Below are positions 53,984 through 63,941 of a stretch of DNA of 64,000 nucleotides, piece by piece. Positions within the stretch are counted from its first letter, which is position 1; each line of letters begins with the position of its first letter. This DNA comes from HOT-345 sp963517005 (GTDB lineage: Bacteria > Patescibacteriota > Gracilibacteria > Absconditabacterales > Absconditicoccaceae): NCBI GenBank assembly GCA_963517005.1, contig CAUQDZ010000003.1, positions 23,982-87,981 of the forward strand, in the 5' to 3' direction. The notes under the pieces are model-generated. The model worked only from the letters and a program-made list of their open reading frames with translations, ran no database searches and was not told the origin of the DNA. A program made the position numbers and the translations under genes.

Positions 53984-55051
53984 ATGAAAAAAAAGTGATT
54001 TACACTTGTAGAAATACTCCTAGTAGTGATTATCTCTGGGAGTCTTTTTACAACGATTTATTCGGTAATGACGACTTTACCAAAGGTAAAGCTTTTTAAT
54101 GATGCAAGAATGCAACTCATCGAGCAATCCAATGAAGTGATGAATAGATTTGCTGTCCTTTTTCAGGATTATACGATCGATTATGAGGAGTACTTTAATA
54201 GAGAAAAAGTTGGGACAGGAGGAGATGAAAATTATACAACATTTTCTTATTATGGGAATCAGAGTGTAGTAGCATGAGTATTAGCTATGACTAAAGATCC
54301 TTTTCATTATATTAATTATAGAGAAGATACAGCAAAAGATCAGCCTGTTTCATATGGTCAGTATAAAGCAAGGTTTCGAAATTTTTGATGAGATACAGAT
54401 GGACAATGAAGACTGAATCATGTATCTAATACCAATATTTCAAATTATCCAGAAGTTGGTGATGCTGATGATAAGGACCTTGGAAAATGACCTGTAGCAT
54501 TTTCAGACCCACATCCAAAGGAGCTCTATTTGATCTCTCATGATGGGACAAGAAGGCTCTTCCTTAGAAGAAAAAAGATTTGTAAGGACAACTCAAATCA
54601 AGAAACTTGTAGCTATACCATTCAAATGCTTAAGTTAAGGGGATTTGATGCTGGTAGTGAGCATAAGTTTGAGGCTGCAGATTCAAAGACTTATGATGGT
54701 GAGATCGATACTTGGGCGTGTGATGCAGGAGAAGGTTTTATTTGTGATGGAAATAATATTTCTAAAGATCTTTATCCTAAGTATAAGTTGCCATTTAATG
54801 TTGATGATGGGTGGGTGAATCTTTTTGATAAGGCTATAAGTATTGAAAATTGGTATATTACTCTTGCTCCTAATAAGAATCCAGATTATGCTTGGAACGA
54901 GAAAAATGCACAGATAAATCCTTATATCAAAATGGTAATGACAACAAAACTCAATGCGTCAGCTTTGCCAACTATTGTAAAAAAAATGCTCAAAGATTAT
55001 ACTTTTACCTTGCAAACGAGCTTTGATACTAAGAGCTTTTATACTCGCTAA
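53984..55051 (+). CDS. type IV prepilin-like protein (GFTLVE motif)
   Basis: 355 residues, longer than a major pilin, so a minor pilin or pseudopilin. N-terminus MKKKGFTLVEILLVVIISG: prepilin peptidase site between G5 and F6, with Glu at +5, then the hydrophobic helix. G5 is encoded by TGA, so the export signal exists only under code 25. An AGGAAG ribosome-binding site precedes the ATG. The large C-terminal domain contains cysteine-bearing segments (ICKDNSNQETCSYTIQ, DTWACDAGEGFICDG). Eight or so TGA glycines. Penicillin-binding protein gene follows after 9 bases. No pilus motor genes in the window. Confidence 0.87.
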
Positions 55052-55060
55052 TTTGTACTG

Positions 55061-57574
55061 ATGTTTTGACTTTCATCTTGAAAAATAACCAAAAATCCTT
55101 CAAATAAAAATAATAAAAGTCTGATTCAATCTTGGATTCAAGCTGAATGGATTCAGGCTTTTATTTCTCGTAAAGAGTTGCAACTGATTACCTTTTTTAC
55201 TTTTTTGTTTGTGATTATTCTTGTGAGATTAGTCCAGTTGCAGATTTTTGATCATCAAATGTATGATCAGCAGCTTTCTCAGCAGCATTATAAAGAAGCA
55301 CTTTTGGATCCGGAGAGATGAAATATTTATGCGCTAGATAAAGGTGGGCATCCTGTAAAGTTGACTGAAAATATTACACTTTATGATCTCGCGGTAGATG
55401 CAAAAGAGTTGAATTGGACTTTTGAATCTGATCCGAGATTTAAGTTGCCAGCTTCTCTGAGAGGTCAGCCAATGAAGCCTAGGTTTATTCAGCTGATTAC
55501 ACCGATTATTTACAAGCATCTTTGTGAAATTAACGGGATGAAGCAGGTTTCTCAAGAAGAGTGTGTCAAAAATGTTGAGCTTTTTACTGGGAAGCCTCTT
55601 TTACCTAAAAAGCCAGATTTGTTTTATTATGGGAATGGAGCGGCTTCGATTGAGTATGATACTTTTGATTTTTCTGGATATACTGCACAGTATCAGCAGG
55701 TAATCTCTTGATTTTCTAAATCTCAAGCACTTTCTCTTATTGTTGAGAGGCTCAATGATAAAATTCAAACTGGAATTAGAAGTCAGAATTCTTTAGGTTA
55801 TTTTTCTAATCAAGAGTTTTTGAATGAACTATCAGGTTTGAACTTACCTTATTTGAAGGTTAATGGAAATTATGTGAGTATTGTGACGAGTGTTTTGACT
55901 GATGGGAATAGAGATAACGCGAGAAGAACCGTTCAAAAACTTTTGGAGAAATGGAAAGTCCCTTTGCCAAATGGATTTGAGGGAATTTTTAGTCCTAAGG
56001 AATGGAGGTATATCAAGATTGTTTCAGGATTAAATCCTGCTTTGGCTCAGGAGGTAAGAGAGCTTAAAATAAAACACGAAAAAGAGCTGTCAACTTTGAG
56101 TAGAAAAGCAGAGAAGACTATTAGAACACCAGTTCTTTATTCATTAGTACTTGAACCTTATGTGAGAAGATATTATCCGTATGGGGAGTTTTTGTCTAAT
56201 GTGTTGGGCTATGTAGATAAAGATTGAGAAGGACATTATGGGATTGAAGAGTATTTTGACTCAGTGCTCAAGGGAGAGAAAGGAACCTTAAAGGGAAGAA
56301 CAACAACGTGGTTTGGAAATATCGGAACTGATGAATTTGAAATTTCCAATGCAGTTGATGGAAATGATGTGTATTTGACTATTGATGTTGGATTGCAAAA
56401 AGAAGTTGAAAGACTAGCAAAAGCTGAAGTCTGATCTCTGAGAGCAGATTGGATCAGTGTGATGGTTTTGAATACTGAAAATGGTCAGGTTAAAGCTTCG
56501 GTTAATGCTCCAACCTTCAATCCAAATGATTATAATGATGCATATACTCTTGTTCCACTGGGAAAAGAACATGCACAGCTTGTTGATAATTTGAGTTATG
56601 TAGATATTCCAATTTATGTTAATTCTGGATGAGCTTTTAAGCAAGCTAAGTGGAATGAAAGAGCTTTGTCAGGTCAGCAAAAATTTATCGCAAAAAATGT
56701 TGTTGGATCGCAAGTTTTTGTAGATAAAAATATTACCGTTCCTTTTGAGCCAGGAAGTATTGTGAAGGCTTTTACAGTTGGAATAGGACTTGATGCTGAT
56801 GAACTTAGATTTGATGATAAGTATCAAGATGATGGTTCTATCAAAATTGATAAATATACCATCAAAAATGCAACTAATGAATGTCGTGGATATCATGATT
56901 TTTTGCACGCCTTTAGTTATTCATGTAATGTAGGTATGGTGAGAGTTGTGCAAAAGCTAGGAAAGGCAGTTTTTTATAACTATTTGGAAAAACTTGGCTT
57001 TGGTCAATTGACAAATATTGAGCTTGCTGGTGAAAAGGAAGGAACTATTCCAAAAGCAAATCTTGCCTATATGACACAATTCTTTAATAATGCATTTGGA
57101 CAGGGGGTATCAATGACAAATATCCAACTTGCAACTGCTTATGCTGCTTTGGTAAATGGAGGATTTTATCGTCAGCCTACGATTATTCAAAATATCGTTG
57201 ATAAAAAAAATCCACAGAATAGCTATACTCAAAAAAATAATTTTGTAAAAATTTTCAAACAAGATACGACAGAAAAACTTAAATCTGCTTTCCATTATAT
57301 TATTTCAACGAATCCTGGATATGCTAAAAAATCTAATATCGTAACTGCTAAGCTTGGTGCGAAATCTGGAACTTCTCAGGTGGCTTTTAGAGGAAAATAT
57401 CGTGGAGGAGAGTGATGGACTAATGCTACTTTTGCTGGAATTGTGACTACGGATAATCCAAAATATGTTGTACTTATTTGGATTCGTCGTCCTAGGTCAA
57501 ATCAATGGTGAGGTAATACTGCAGGTCCGATCTTCAAACAAATTGCTCAATATATTCTCAATTATGATTTATAA
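55061..57574 (+). CDS. penicillin-binding protein 2-type transpeptidase
   Basis: 837 residues. Cytosolic basic N-terminus, one membrane helix at ~45-65 (LITFFTFLFVIILVRL), dimerisation/pedestal region with LGYVDKDGEGHYGIEE (the GxxGIE-type signature, glycine by TGA), then transpeptidase motifs: SxxK in FEPGSIVKAF, SxN in YSCNVG, KSG in AKSGTSQ. Crosslinks peptidoglycan during growth (PBP2/FtsI class). Starts 9 bases after the prepilin gene, so possibly one transcript. Many TGA glycines, including two at the C-terminus. Longer than usual because of a 200-residue insertion between the anchor and the pedestal. Confidence 0.92.
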
Positions 57575-57587
57575 TTAAATTTTTGCT

Positions 57588-58478
57588 ATGCATAGTACAA
57601 ATCTCTCAAAATTGGTAACTCACGAGTATTTTTTCCAGCTTTTGGAGCAGGAACAGATTTCTTTTGACTGGATCTTGTCAGATAAAAAGCTGGAGAATGC
57701 TCCTGATAATTTTGTTTTGCTTGATAGGCCATTCACTGAGCTTGTTGCACAAAAAAAGATTCAAAAATCTGATTCAATCCTTGTGATTCTTAATCAAATA
57801 ACGGCTTCTTTACTTTTCAATGATCTTAAGGGATTTGAAAATGTGGCGCTTCTTAATGCTTTTGATGGTATTTCAAGTATTGGATATAAGATTGCTCCTG
57901 AATTAAATGTTTATTATCCTTTGATAAAATCAGGTTTTGAACTTTTCTTTCCTTTTGATGAAAATCAGTTTTTCACTGCACTTTCAAAGCCAGGTAAAAG
58001 GTACTTTTCATTAATTAACCAAGAAATTGCAGATTCAATTTATACTTTGTGAGATGAAGAGGAGTTGACACTTATTGACAAAGCTTTGGCTGAACAGCCG
58101 ATGATGATTTCACTGATCAATAATCCAGATGCTGAGCATCATATTTTAATGATGGGAAATTACTTTGAAGAAGCTGTAAAACTTTCTCAGTATTTACTTG
58201 AGAAACCTCAGGCATATCATTTGATTTTACTTGGGCAGTATTCACTTCTCTATTCTGATCAGCTCAAAAATCAGCTAAAAAAAATGAAAAAACTGACGAT
58301 AATTCTTGATCAATCTCCAAATTCAGATTTGAAAGCTTTATTTGCTCAAGAAATGTGAATTGCTAAAGAACTCATAACTTTTCTTACTCCAGAATATGAA
58401 AAGATTAGAAGTGTTTTTTCAGAATATCAGCTCTCGGAATCGGCTTTTGATGCTGAAAATCTTAGTAAAAGAATTTAA
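57588..58478 (+). CDS. uncharacterised protein with a weak transketolase C-half look
   Basis: 296 residues, two TGA glycines. The order of segments (GISSIGYKIAPELNVYYPLI, then DENQFFTALSKPGKRYFSL, then HHILMMGNYFEEAVKLSQYL) recalls the pyrimidine-binding and C-terminal domains of transketolase-type enzymes, but the hallmark catalytic glutamate segment is not obvious. I would call it unknown, possibly a degenerate non-catalytic relative. Follows the transpeptidase after 13 bases and ends at a hairpin terminator, so it is the last gene of the prepilin-PBP transcript. Confidence 0.6.
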
Positions 58479-58481
58479 GTG

Positions 58482-58509
58482 AAAAACTAGTCAATGTGCT
58501 AGTTTTTTT
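58482..58509 (+). terminator. intrinsic terminator
   Basis: AAAAACTAG (58482-58490) pairs with CTAGTTTTT, loop TCAATGTG, followed by seven T in total. Ends the transcript of the prepilin, PBP2 and 57588 genes. Confidence 0.8.
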
Positions 58510-58581
58510 AAATAAAGGTATTGTAAATCCACTTGATTATTGAGTAGACAATGTAGACATTTTCTAAACTGATAATTCAAA

Positions 58582-58609
58582 TTGGTCTATGGTATTTAGA
58601 TAGTATAAT
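58582..58609 (+). promoter_or_regulatory. promoter of the metallophosphatase
   Basis: TTGGTC, 16-base spacer, TATAAT. Leaves a leader of about 85 bases before the ATG at 58702. Confidence 0.6.
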
Positions 58610-58701
58610 TTTTCCTCTTGTTCTCTTTGTAAAACAGCCTTGAAAATACTTATCAAATTCCTAAAATCTAGGTGATTTTTATTTTAAGATTGTAAAAAAA
58701 T

Positions 58702-59928
58702 ATGCTTTTGATTTGAGATATCCATATCACAGGAAAAGTAAGAGATGGATTGTTAGATATGATCAAGTCTTTTGTTCAGAGTAAACCAGAAGAAAAAAAT
58801 CTGATTTTTCTTGGAGATTTTGTTTATCATTTTAGTTATGATAGAGGAGCGTTGCTTTGACTTTTTGAGCTTTTTTTGGATTTGTATCGTCAGGGAAAAA
58901 ATATCTATATTTTGGCTGGAAATCATGATTGGCTAGGAAGTTCTTTTGTTTTTGAAGAGGGGAAGAAAGTCTTTGACTTACTTCAAAAGAGGAATGAACA
59001 AAAAAGTCTAGATTGAAATCTTTTTTTTATTACTGAACCTGAAATGAGAGAAATAGAGGGAGAAAATATACTTTTTATGCCTTATTGTTTGGATTTTGAT
59101 GAAAAGAAGTATGATGAATATGAACTGGGAAAATCAATATTAACTGATGCACTTTTACAATCAAAAGAGAAAAATGAGATACAATCAGGAAAAATCAATC
59201 AATTGGTTCAAGGGTTCTGTAAAAAGTATTCAAAATTAACTTTAATTCATCACTATTATACCAATAAGGAACAATTTCCTGGATATCGTGCAAGTTTTAG
59301 CTATAAGGATGTTGCCTTGTCTGAGCAATTGCTTGATATGCCCGGTTTGAAGGTGATTTCTTGACATTTACATGCACCGTTTGTGTATAAAAATTATCTT
59401 TGTGTCGGAAGTATTTGGGCGACAAGTTCGCTTGAAAATAATCAAATTAAAGGTTTGTGGACATTAAATGAGGGAAAGCTTAGTTTTTATGGGCAGCAAC
59501 TTATTAATTATCTTCAGCTTGAAGAAGAAAAAAAGGTTGAAAAGTCAGACTTTGATCTTTTGTATCAGCAGATTTCTGATCAATTAAGAGCAAATCTCGA
59601 GACTTCATCTGTTTTCCCTCTTGATATATTTGAAAATTCTCCTTTGGAATTGAAAAAAACTATCGTTTCTCTTAAGCTTCCTCAGCTGGATTATGAGAAA
59701 ATTTCAGAGAATATTGATGATGAGTTGAGAATGAGTTTGGCAGATTTTAGACTTAAGAAATCTACTCAAAAGGTTGATGATCTTTTGCAAAAGTTGCAGA
59801 AACCTGATGAAACTACCTTGCAGAGTTTTTGAGGATGGAAAGAGTTATTGAAGTCGTACTTGCAGACGCAATATGGGGAAGATTATCCGAAATATGAGCA
59901 AGTTTTGAGGGAGTTAAATATTTTGTAA
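58702..59928 (+). CDS. calcineurin-like metallophosphatase
   Basis: 408 residues. All metal motifs present in order: LLIGDIHITG (first glycine TGA), FLGDFVYHFSYDRG, ILAGNHDWLG, LIHHYYTN, VISGHLHAPFVY (glycine TGA). The two TGA glycines are the invariant ones of the family. C-terminal ~150 residues form a helical extension (SDFDLLYQQISDQLR). Family members hydrolyse phosphodiesters or act on DNA ends, like SbcD, but no SbcC partner is nearby. Substrate unknown. Own promoter. Confidence 0.87.
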
Positions 59929-59934
59929 AAGGTC

Positions 59935-59962
59935 TTGATATTTTTTTTGACTTTGTTATAAT
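59935..59962 (+). promoter_or_regulatory. strong promoter of the small basic protein
   Basis: TTGATA (59935-59940), 16-base spacer, perfect TATAAT (59957-59962). Predicted start at about 59970, exactly where the leader helix begins. Confidence 0.75.
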
Positions 59963-59969
59963 CTATCTT

Positions 59970-60026
59970 GTCAGTTTTAAGATTCTCTGTAAAGGCAGAG
60001 AAAATAGGAGAATTTCCCTATCTGAC
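59970..60026 (+). promoter_or_regulatory. three-way-junction leader RNA
   Basis: P1 GTCAG (59970-59974) with CTGAC (60022-60026); P2 TTCTCTG (59983-59989) with CAGAGAA (59996-60002); P3 ATAGG (60004-60008) with CCTAT (60017-60021). Three closed helices in 57 bases, ending 9 bases before the ATG at 60036, where no Shine-Dalgarno sequence is seen. No known riboswitch consensus recognised. Confidence 0.6.
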
Positions 60027-60035
60027 GATTTGCTT

Positions 60036-60215
60036 ATGGCAAAATACGGAAAAAAAGGTAAAGAAGGTGGCAAGAAAGGTGCTAACCGTACTGGCAAGTC
60101 GAATCCTGATCACCGTAATAATGGAACCGATGTTACTTCTGATTCTCATCGTCGTTCCACACAGAAGAATGGTGGTAAGAAGACAGGAGTAAATCCATCT
60201 TCAAAATCTCGTTAA
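60036..60215 (+). CDS. small basic glycine/lysine-rich protein
   Basis: 59 residues (an ATG six bases upstream would add two). Start MAKYGKKGKEGGKKGANR, then a hydrophilic mix with RRSTQKNGGKKTG and SSKSR at the end. Unlike its neighbours it uses GGT, GGC and GGA for glycine and CGT for arginine, never TGA or AGA. That is a codon pattern of strongly expressed genes. No known domain recognised; charge suggests nucleic-acid or ribosome association, or an intrinsically disordered protein. Single-gene transcript with strong promoter, folded leader and strong terminator. Confidence 0.75.
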   Translation: MAKYGKKGKEGGKKGANRTGKSNPDHRNNGTDVTSDSHRRSTQKNGGKKTGVNPSSKSR

Positions 60216-60223
60216 TTTCCTAT

Positions 60224-60262
60224 GAGGTAGGATTCATGTACTGTGAATCTTACCTCTTTTCT
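60224..60262 (+). terminator. strong intrinsic terminator of the small basic protein
   Basis: GAGGTAGGATTCA (60224-60236) pairs with TGAATCTTACCTC (60244-60256), one G-U, loop TGTACTG, then TTTTCTTT. Confidence 0.88.
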
Positions 60263-60281
60263 TTATTTGTTTCATTATTTC

Positions 60282-61211
60282 ATGAAAATATATATAAAAA
60301 CTCCCTTAATTGGAAGAAGAAAAGCAATTCCTCATATGTTAGAGCATTGTATTGCAAAAAGTCATTTTTGATCATCTGATTTTTTTACTTTTACTTATGG
60401 TAGTGAGGTGGAAATTTCTTCTAATTTTACTCTTTACGAATACGATAAATGGGTTTCTATTGATTCTATTCTCAAATATTTAACTGATCCTATTTCTAAA
60501 AAAGCTTTTGAATATGAATTACCTATAATTCAAGAAGAGTGTGAAGATTCATCTTATGATCAAAGAATTTATCAGGAAAGTTTGACTCTTTTGTTAAAGA
60601 AAAAGTTTGATTTAAATTCTGCTTCTGGTCTTTCTCGAGAAGCAGTAAAAAAATATCATGAAAAATATTATCAACTTGAAAATTTTCTTATTTGTGATGA
60701 TACACTTTCTGAATATAAACTACTTTTTCAAGGGGAAAAATTAAAAAAACTAAGAAATTGAGTGACTACTCCTTTACAGGTTTCTCCTTTTTTGTTTGAA
60801 GACGATGCATATTTTATTTATTGAAAGCAATATTGTCTTCAAGAGGATTACTGGAAACTCTTTTTTCTTCAGACATTATTGGAGGGGTATATTTTTTACC
60901 AAAAAAGATGGCAATGAAGAGAGTATTATCATGGGACTCCTTATTTTTTTACTTATCAAGAAGCAAATTGGTTAGTAGTTCCTGATTATGATTTCAGTAA
61001 TTATTCTCAAGATTTTTTCTTGCAGGGAAAGCAATATTTATTGTCAATGTTAAAAGCTTGATATTTTTCTACGGTATTATTTCTTAATAATTATTTTTAT
61101 TGAATCCCTGCGACCAGGGATGAAGTGATTGCTCTTTGTGAGAGTTTTTCTTGGAATCATTTTCAAAAAGAAATTCTAATACCTCTTAATGAAATGAAAA
61201 AAGGAGCATAA
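60282..61211 (+). CDS. divergent M16-like protein with HxxEH motif
   Basis: 309 residues. Near the N-terminus IPHMLEHCIAK contains HMLEH, the inverted zinc motif of M16 peptidases, and IIQEECEDSSYD supplies a candidate third ligand about 70 residues later, in the same order as true M16 enzymes. The rest is aromatic and hydrophilic and lacks the usual C-terminal SSRLF block. So a shortened, divergent relative, possibly a partner of the larger M16 at 5934 or an independent family. Five TGA glycines. Directly follows the terminator of the small protein gene; ends just before a copy of the dispersed motif. Confidence 0.65.
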
Positions 61212-61223
61212 AGTCAGATTTTT
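61210..61223. repeat. dispersed palindromic motif, upstream of the DJ-1-like gene
   Basis: AAAGTCAGATTTTT overlapping the last bases of the 60282 gene stop and 27 bases before the ATG at 61250. Confidence 0.5.
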
Positions 61224-61249
61224 ACTTTTATTTTTGATATTATTTATTG

Positions 61250-61765
61250 ATGAAAAAGGTGTTGTTTATTGTAGCGAATGTTGGATTTCAGGATCATGAA
61301 TTTATGATTCCCTATCAAGCGGTCACAGAGGCTGGATATGGCGCAGAAATTGCTTCTGGGCGAGGTGGAAAGTGTAGATGAGTGTTTATGAAAACGATAG
61401 GTGATTCGAAAAAGATTGAAGAAGTAGTCGCACAAGATTATGATTTGTTTGTGTTTGTGGGATGAGGAGGTGCTTATGATCAATATTATTTAAATCAAGA
61501 GTATTTAAATTTGTCAAAAACAGCAAAAGCTGTAGCTGCGATTTGTATCGCTCCGAGTTTACTCTCAGATGCTGGAATCTATAAGGGAAAACAAGTTACA
61601 GGTCGAGACGACGGTTTTTGAACACAGATTGCTTATTTACAAAAAAACTGAGCAACTTTCGTTGATCAGCCTGTTATTCGTGATGGGAATTTGATCACAG
61701 CTAATGGTCCAGAAGCTGCAGAGGCATTTGCTCAGGAGATTTTGAAGCTTTTAGCTGGAAACTAG
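61250..61765 (+). CDS. DJ-1/PfpI superfamily protein
   Basis: 171 residues. Fold blocks: KKVLFIVANVGFQDHEF, YDLFVFVGGGGAYD (two glycines by TGA), AAICIAPSLLSDAG with the nucleophile-elbow cysteine, and ITANGPEAAEAFAQEIL. In most relatives the elbow reads AICHAP; here the residue after the cysteine is isoleucine, so the usual Cys-His pair is missing and protease or glyoxalase activity is doubtful. Likely a chaperone or stress protein, or altered activity. The TAG stop is shared with the stop of the convergent gene (ACTAGT). Confidence 0.85.
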
Positions 61766-62337
61766 TGAGCTCTTAGTCGATTTGAATAGTCACTTTCATC
61801 TCGTCCTTCATCTTCAGAGGTTTGTTCAGATATTGAGATTTTTTCATTAGAGATATTATGTTCATTTTGCTCTGGCTTTGCAATATTAAGCTGGGGTTTT
61901 TGTTCTTCTTCAAAGAAATTAAAATATCAAACTCCGTTCTCATCTCGACGATAAAGGTCAGGATTTTGTTCTTTTTTTATGAGTGTTTGTGGTAATGATT
62001 GAGGAGTAGCAGTATCGAGAGCATGAGCTAAGGCTTGGATTTCTTGAGTAAAGGAGATGATTTTATCTATGGTTTGATATCTAAAAGATCAAGAAAATCC
62101 TAACTGAAATTTGATTTCTTCTAATGCTTTTTTGAAAGTATAGTCATGATAAAATCTGTAAGTATTTTGATAGTAATCATCTGTTTTACGCATCTCAAAG
62201 GATGTTTTATAGGGTTTTTCAGAGAGGAGCGCAAAAATCTCTTTTCCTGTTTTTTTAGTGATTTTTTTCCGCTCTTTTTGTTGCTCGGGATTTTTTTCTA
62301 AGTGTTTTTCTCGAGCTTCATAACTTAGTTTTGGCAT
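61762..62337 (-). CDS. uncharacterised hydrophilic protein
   Basis: 191 residues, not recognised. Start MPKLSYEAREKHLEKNPEQQ, strongly charged; middle helical (FQLGFSGSFRYQTIDKIISF, two glycines by TGA); C-terminus acidic and disordered (ISISEQTSEDEGRDESDY). No signal peptide or membrane helix. TAG stop overlaps the convergent DJ-1-like gene. Only 80 bases separate it from the dnaB stop. Could be a nucleic-acid-associated accessory, but nothing supports this beyond the charge pattern. Confidence 0.7.
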
Positions 62338-62376
62338 CAGAACTATCTTGGATATAAAATCTTAAAATAGGAAAGG

Positions 62377-62394
62377 AAGTCTGAATCAGATTTT
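62377..62394. repeat. dispersed motif, double copy
   Basis: AAGTCTGAATCAGATTTTG: two overlapping half sites in the gap between dnaB and the 62337 gene. Confidence 0.45.
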
Positions 62395-62415
62395 GTTTAT
62401 TTTTTATATCTTGTA

Positions 62416-63771
62416 TTAATAGCTTGCGTCACGAACACTATTTTCTTTTTCAATAAATTTCATAATTTCTTTTTGAAAATGAAGTTCAACTTCTCAGACA
62501 GCACCATTTCTGTTTTTTCTGATGCAGACATCAGTTGCACCTTTTTTGTCAGTTTCAGGGTCATAATAATCTTCTCTATGAAGCATCAAAACTGCATCGG
62601 CATCTTGCTCAATCGCTCCTGATTCTCTTAGGTCAGAGAGGATTGGCTTTTTATCGATTCTTTGCTCGAGACTACGAGAAAGCTGAGAAAGTGCAATGAT
62701 TGGAATTTCTAGTTCTTTTGCTAGTTCTTTGAGTCATCTAGAGATTTCAGAGATCTCTTGTACCCTGTTTCCTTGAAAAATAGTTCCATGCATAAGCTGG
62801 AGATAATCGATGATCACAATATCCAGTCAGCCTTTTTCTATTTTTAATTTTCTCAATTTAGACTTGAGTTCTGGTACGCTAAGTGCACCTTTATCATCAA
62901 TATAGATTTTTGATTCAGAAAGTACTTCCATAGCTTTTCCCATTTTATCAAAGTCCTCATTGTCGAGCTCTCCTTTATTGATCTTGTGCATAGGTACACC
63001 AGCAACTTCAGACATGATTCTGTCGACGATAGATTCAGAACTCATTTCAAGAGAGATCATTACTGCAGTTTTCTTTTGTCTGAGTGCAATGTCGGTCAAA
63101 AGGTTAAGTGAAAATGCTGTTTTTCACATTGAAGGTCTCGCTGCGAGAATGATAAGTTCTCATGGTTTAAATCCTGTAAGCATATCATCAATACCTTTGT
63201 ATCCTGACATAATTTTCTTCTCATTTACTTTTTCTGGATTATCCACGATGTCCATATAGTCTTCAATTCTTCCTTTTAGAATATCTCAGATTTGTTCGAG
63301 AGAATCTCAAACTTCATTTTGCGTAAGGGCAAAAATCCTTTTTTCGATAGAATCAAAGATCTCAATCGTATCTTTTTGTTCATAAACATCTCCAGATACC
63401 CCTTGGCAGACTTTAAGAATTTGTCTAAGAAGTGATTTTTCTCTTACTATCTTGCTATATTCACCACATTTACTGGTTGAAAAAAGAAAAGAAGACAGAT
63501 CATAAAGAAAGTTAATTCCTCAGATTGCATCTAGATTTCCATTTTTTGAGAGTTGGTCGGAAACAGTGATGGCATCTATGGTTTTTTTTGCGGCATGGAG
63601 TTGCTGAATAGCTTCGTAGATATAACTATATTCTTTTTGATAAAAGTCTTTGTAGCTGATTCTATCAGCATCGTAAACTCGCATAATCTCTGGATCCAAG
63701 AGAGCTCAACTAATTACGCCTTTTTCAGCATCGATATTATGAGGAGGGAGATTGATATTGTCTATAGCCAT
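62416..63771 (-). CDS. dnaB: replicative DNA helicase DnaB
   Basis: 451 residues, full length. N-terminal domain INLPPHNIDAEKGVISGALL (glycine by TGA), linker, then RecA motor: MSGYKGIDDMLTGFKPGELI, Walker A AARPSMGKTAFSLN with its GKT glycine encoded by TGA, MISLEMSSESIVDRI, IVIIDYLQLM, IALSQLSR, and the end KNRNGAVGEV. Unwinds DNA ahead of the fork as a hexamer. Two to three TGA per hundred codons. A fragment of another - strand gene begins about 170 bases upstream. Confidence 0.96.
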
Positions 63772-63941
63772 GGATTGAGAAAGATGAACAGAATAAAAAT
63801 AAAGGAGGAGGCTTTCTATATTTTGTTTTTGATTACATTTTTCATTTATAATGATAATAAAAAATTCTGAACTAAATGCAAGAGAAATTTTAGTCCAGAA
63901 TTGGCTTTTCTTTTAACATTTTCACATTTTTTTAACAAAAA

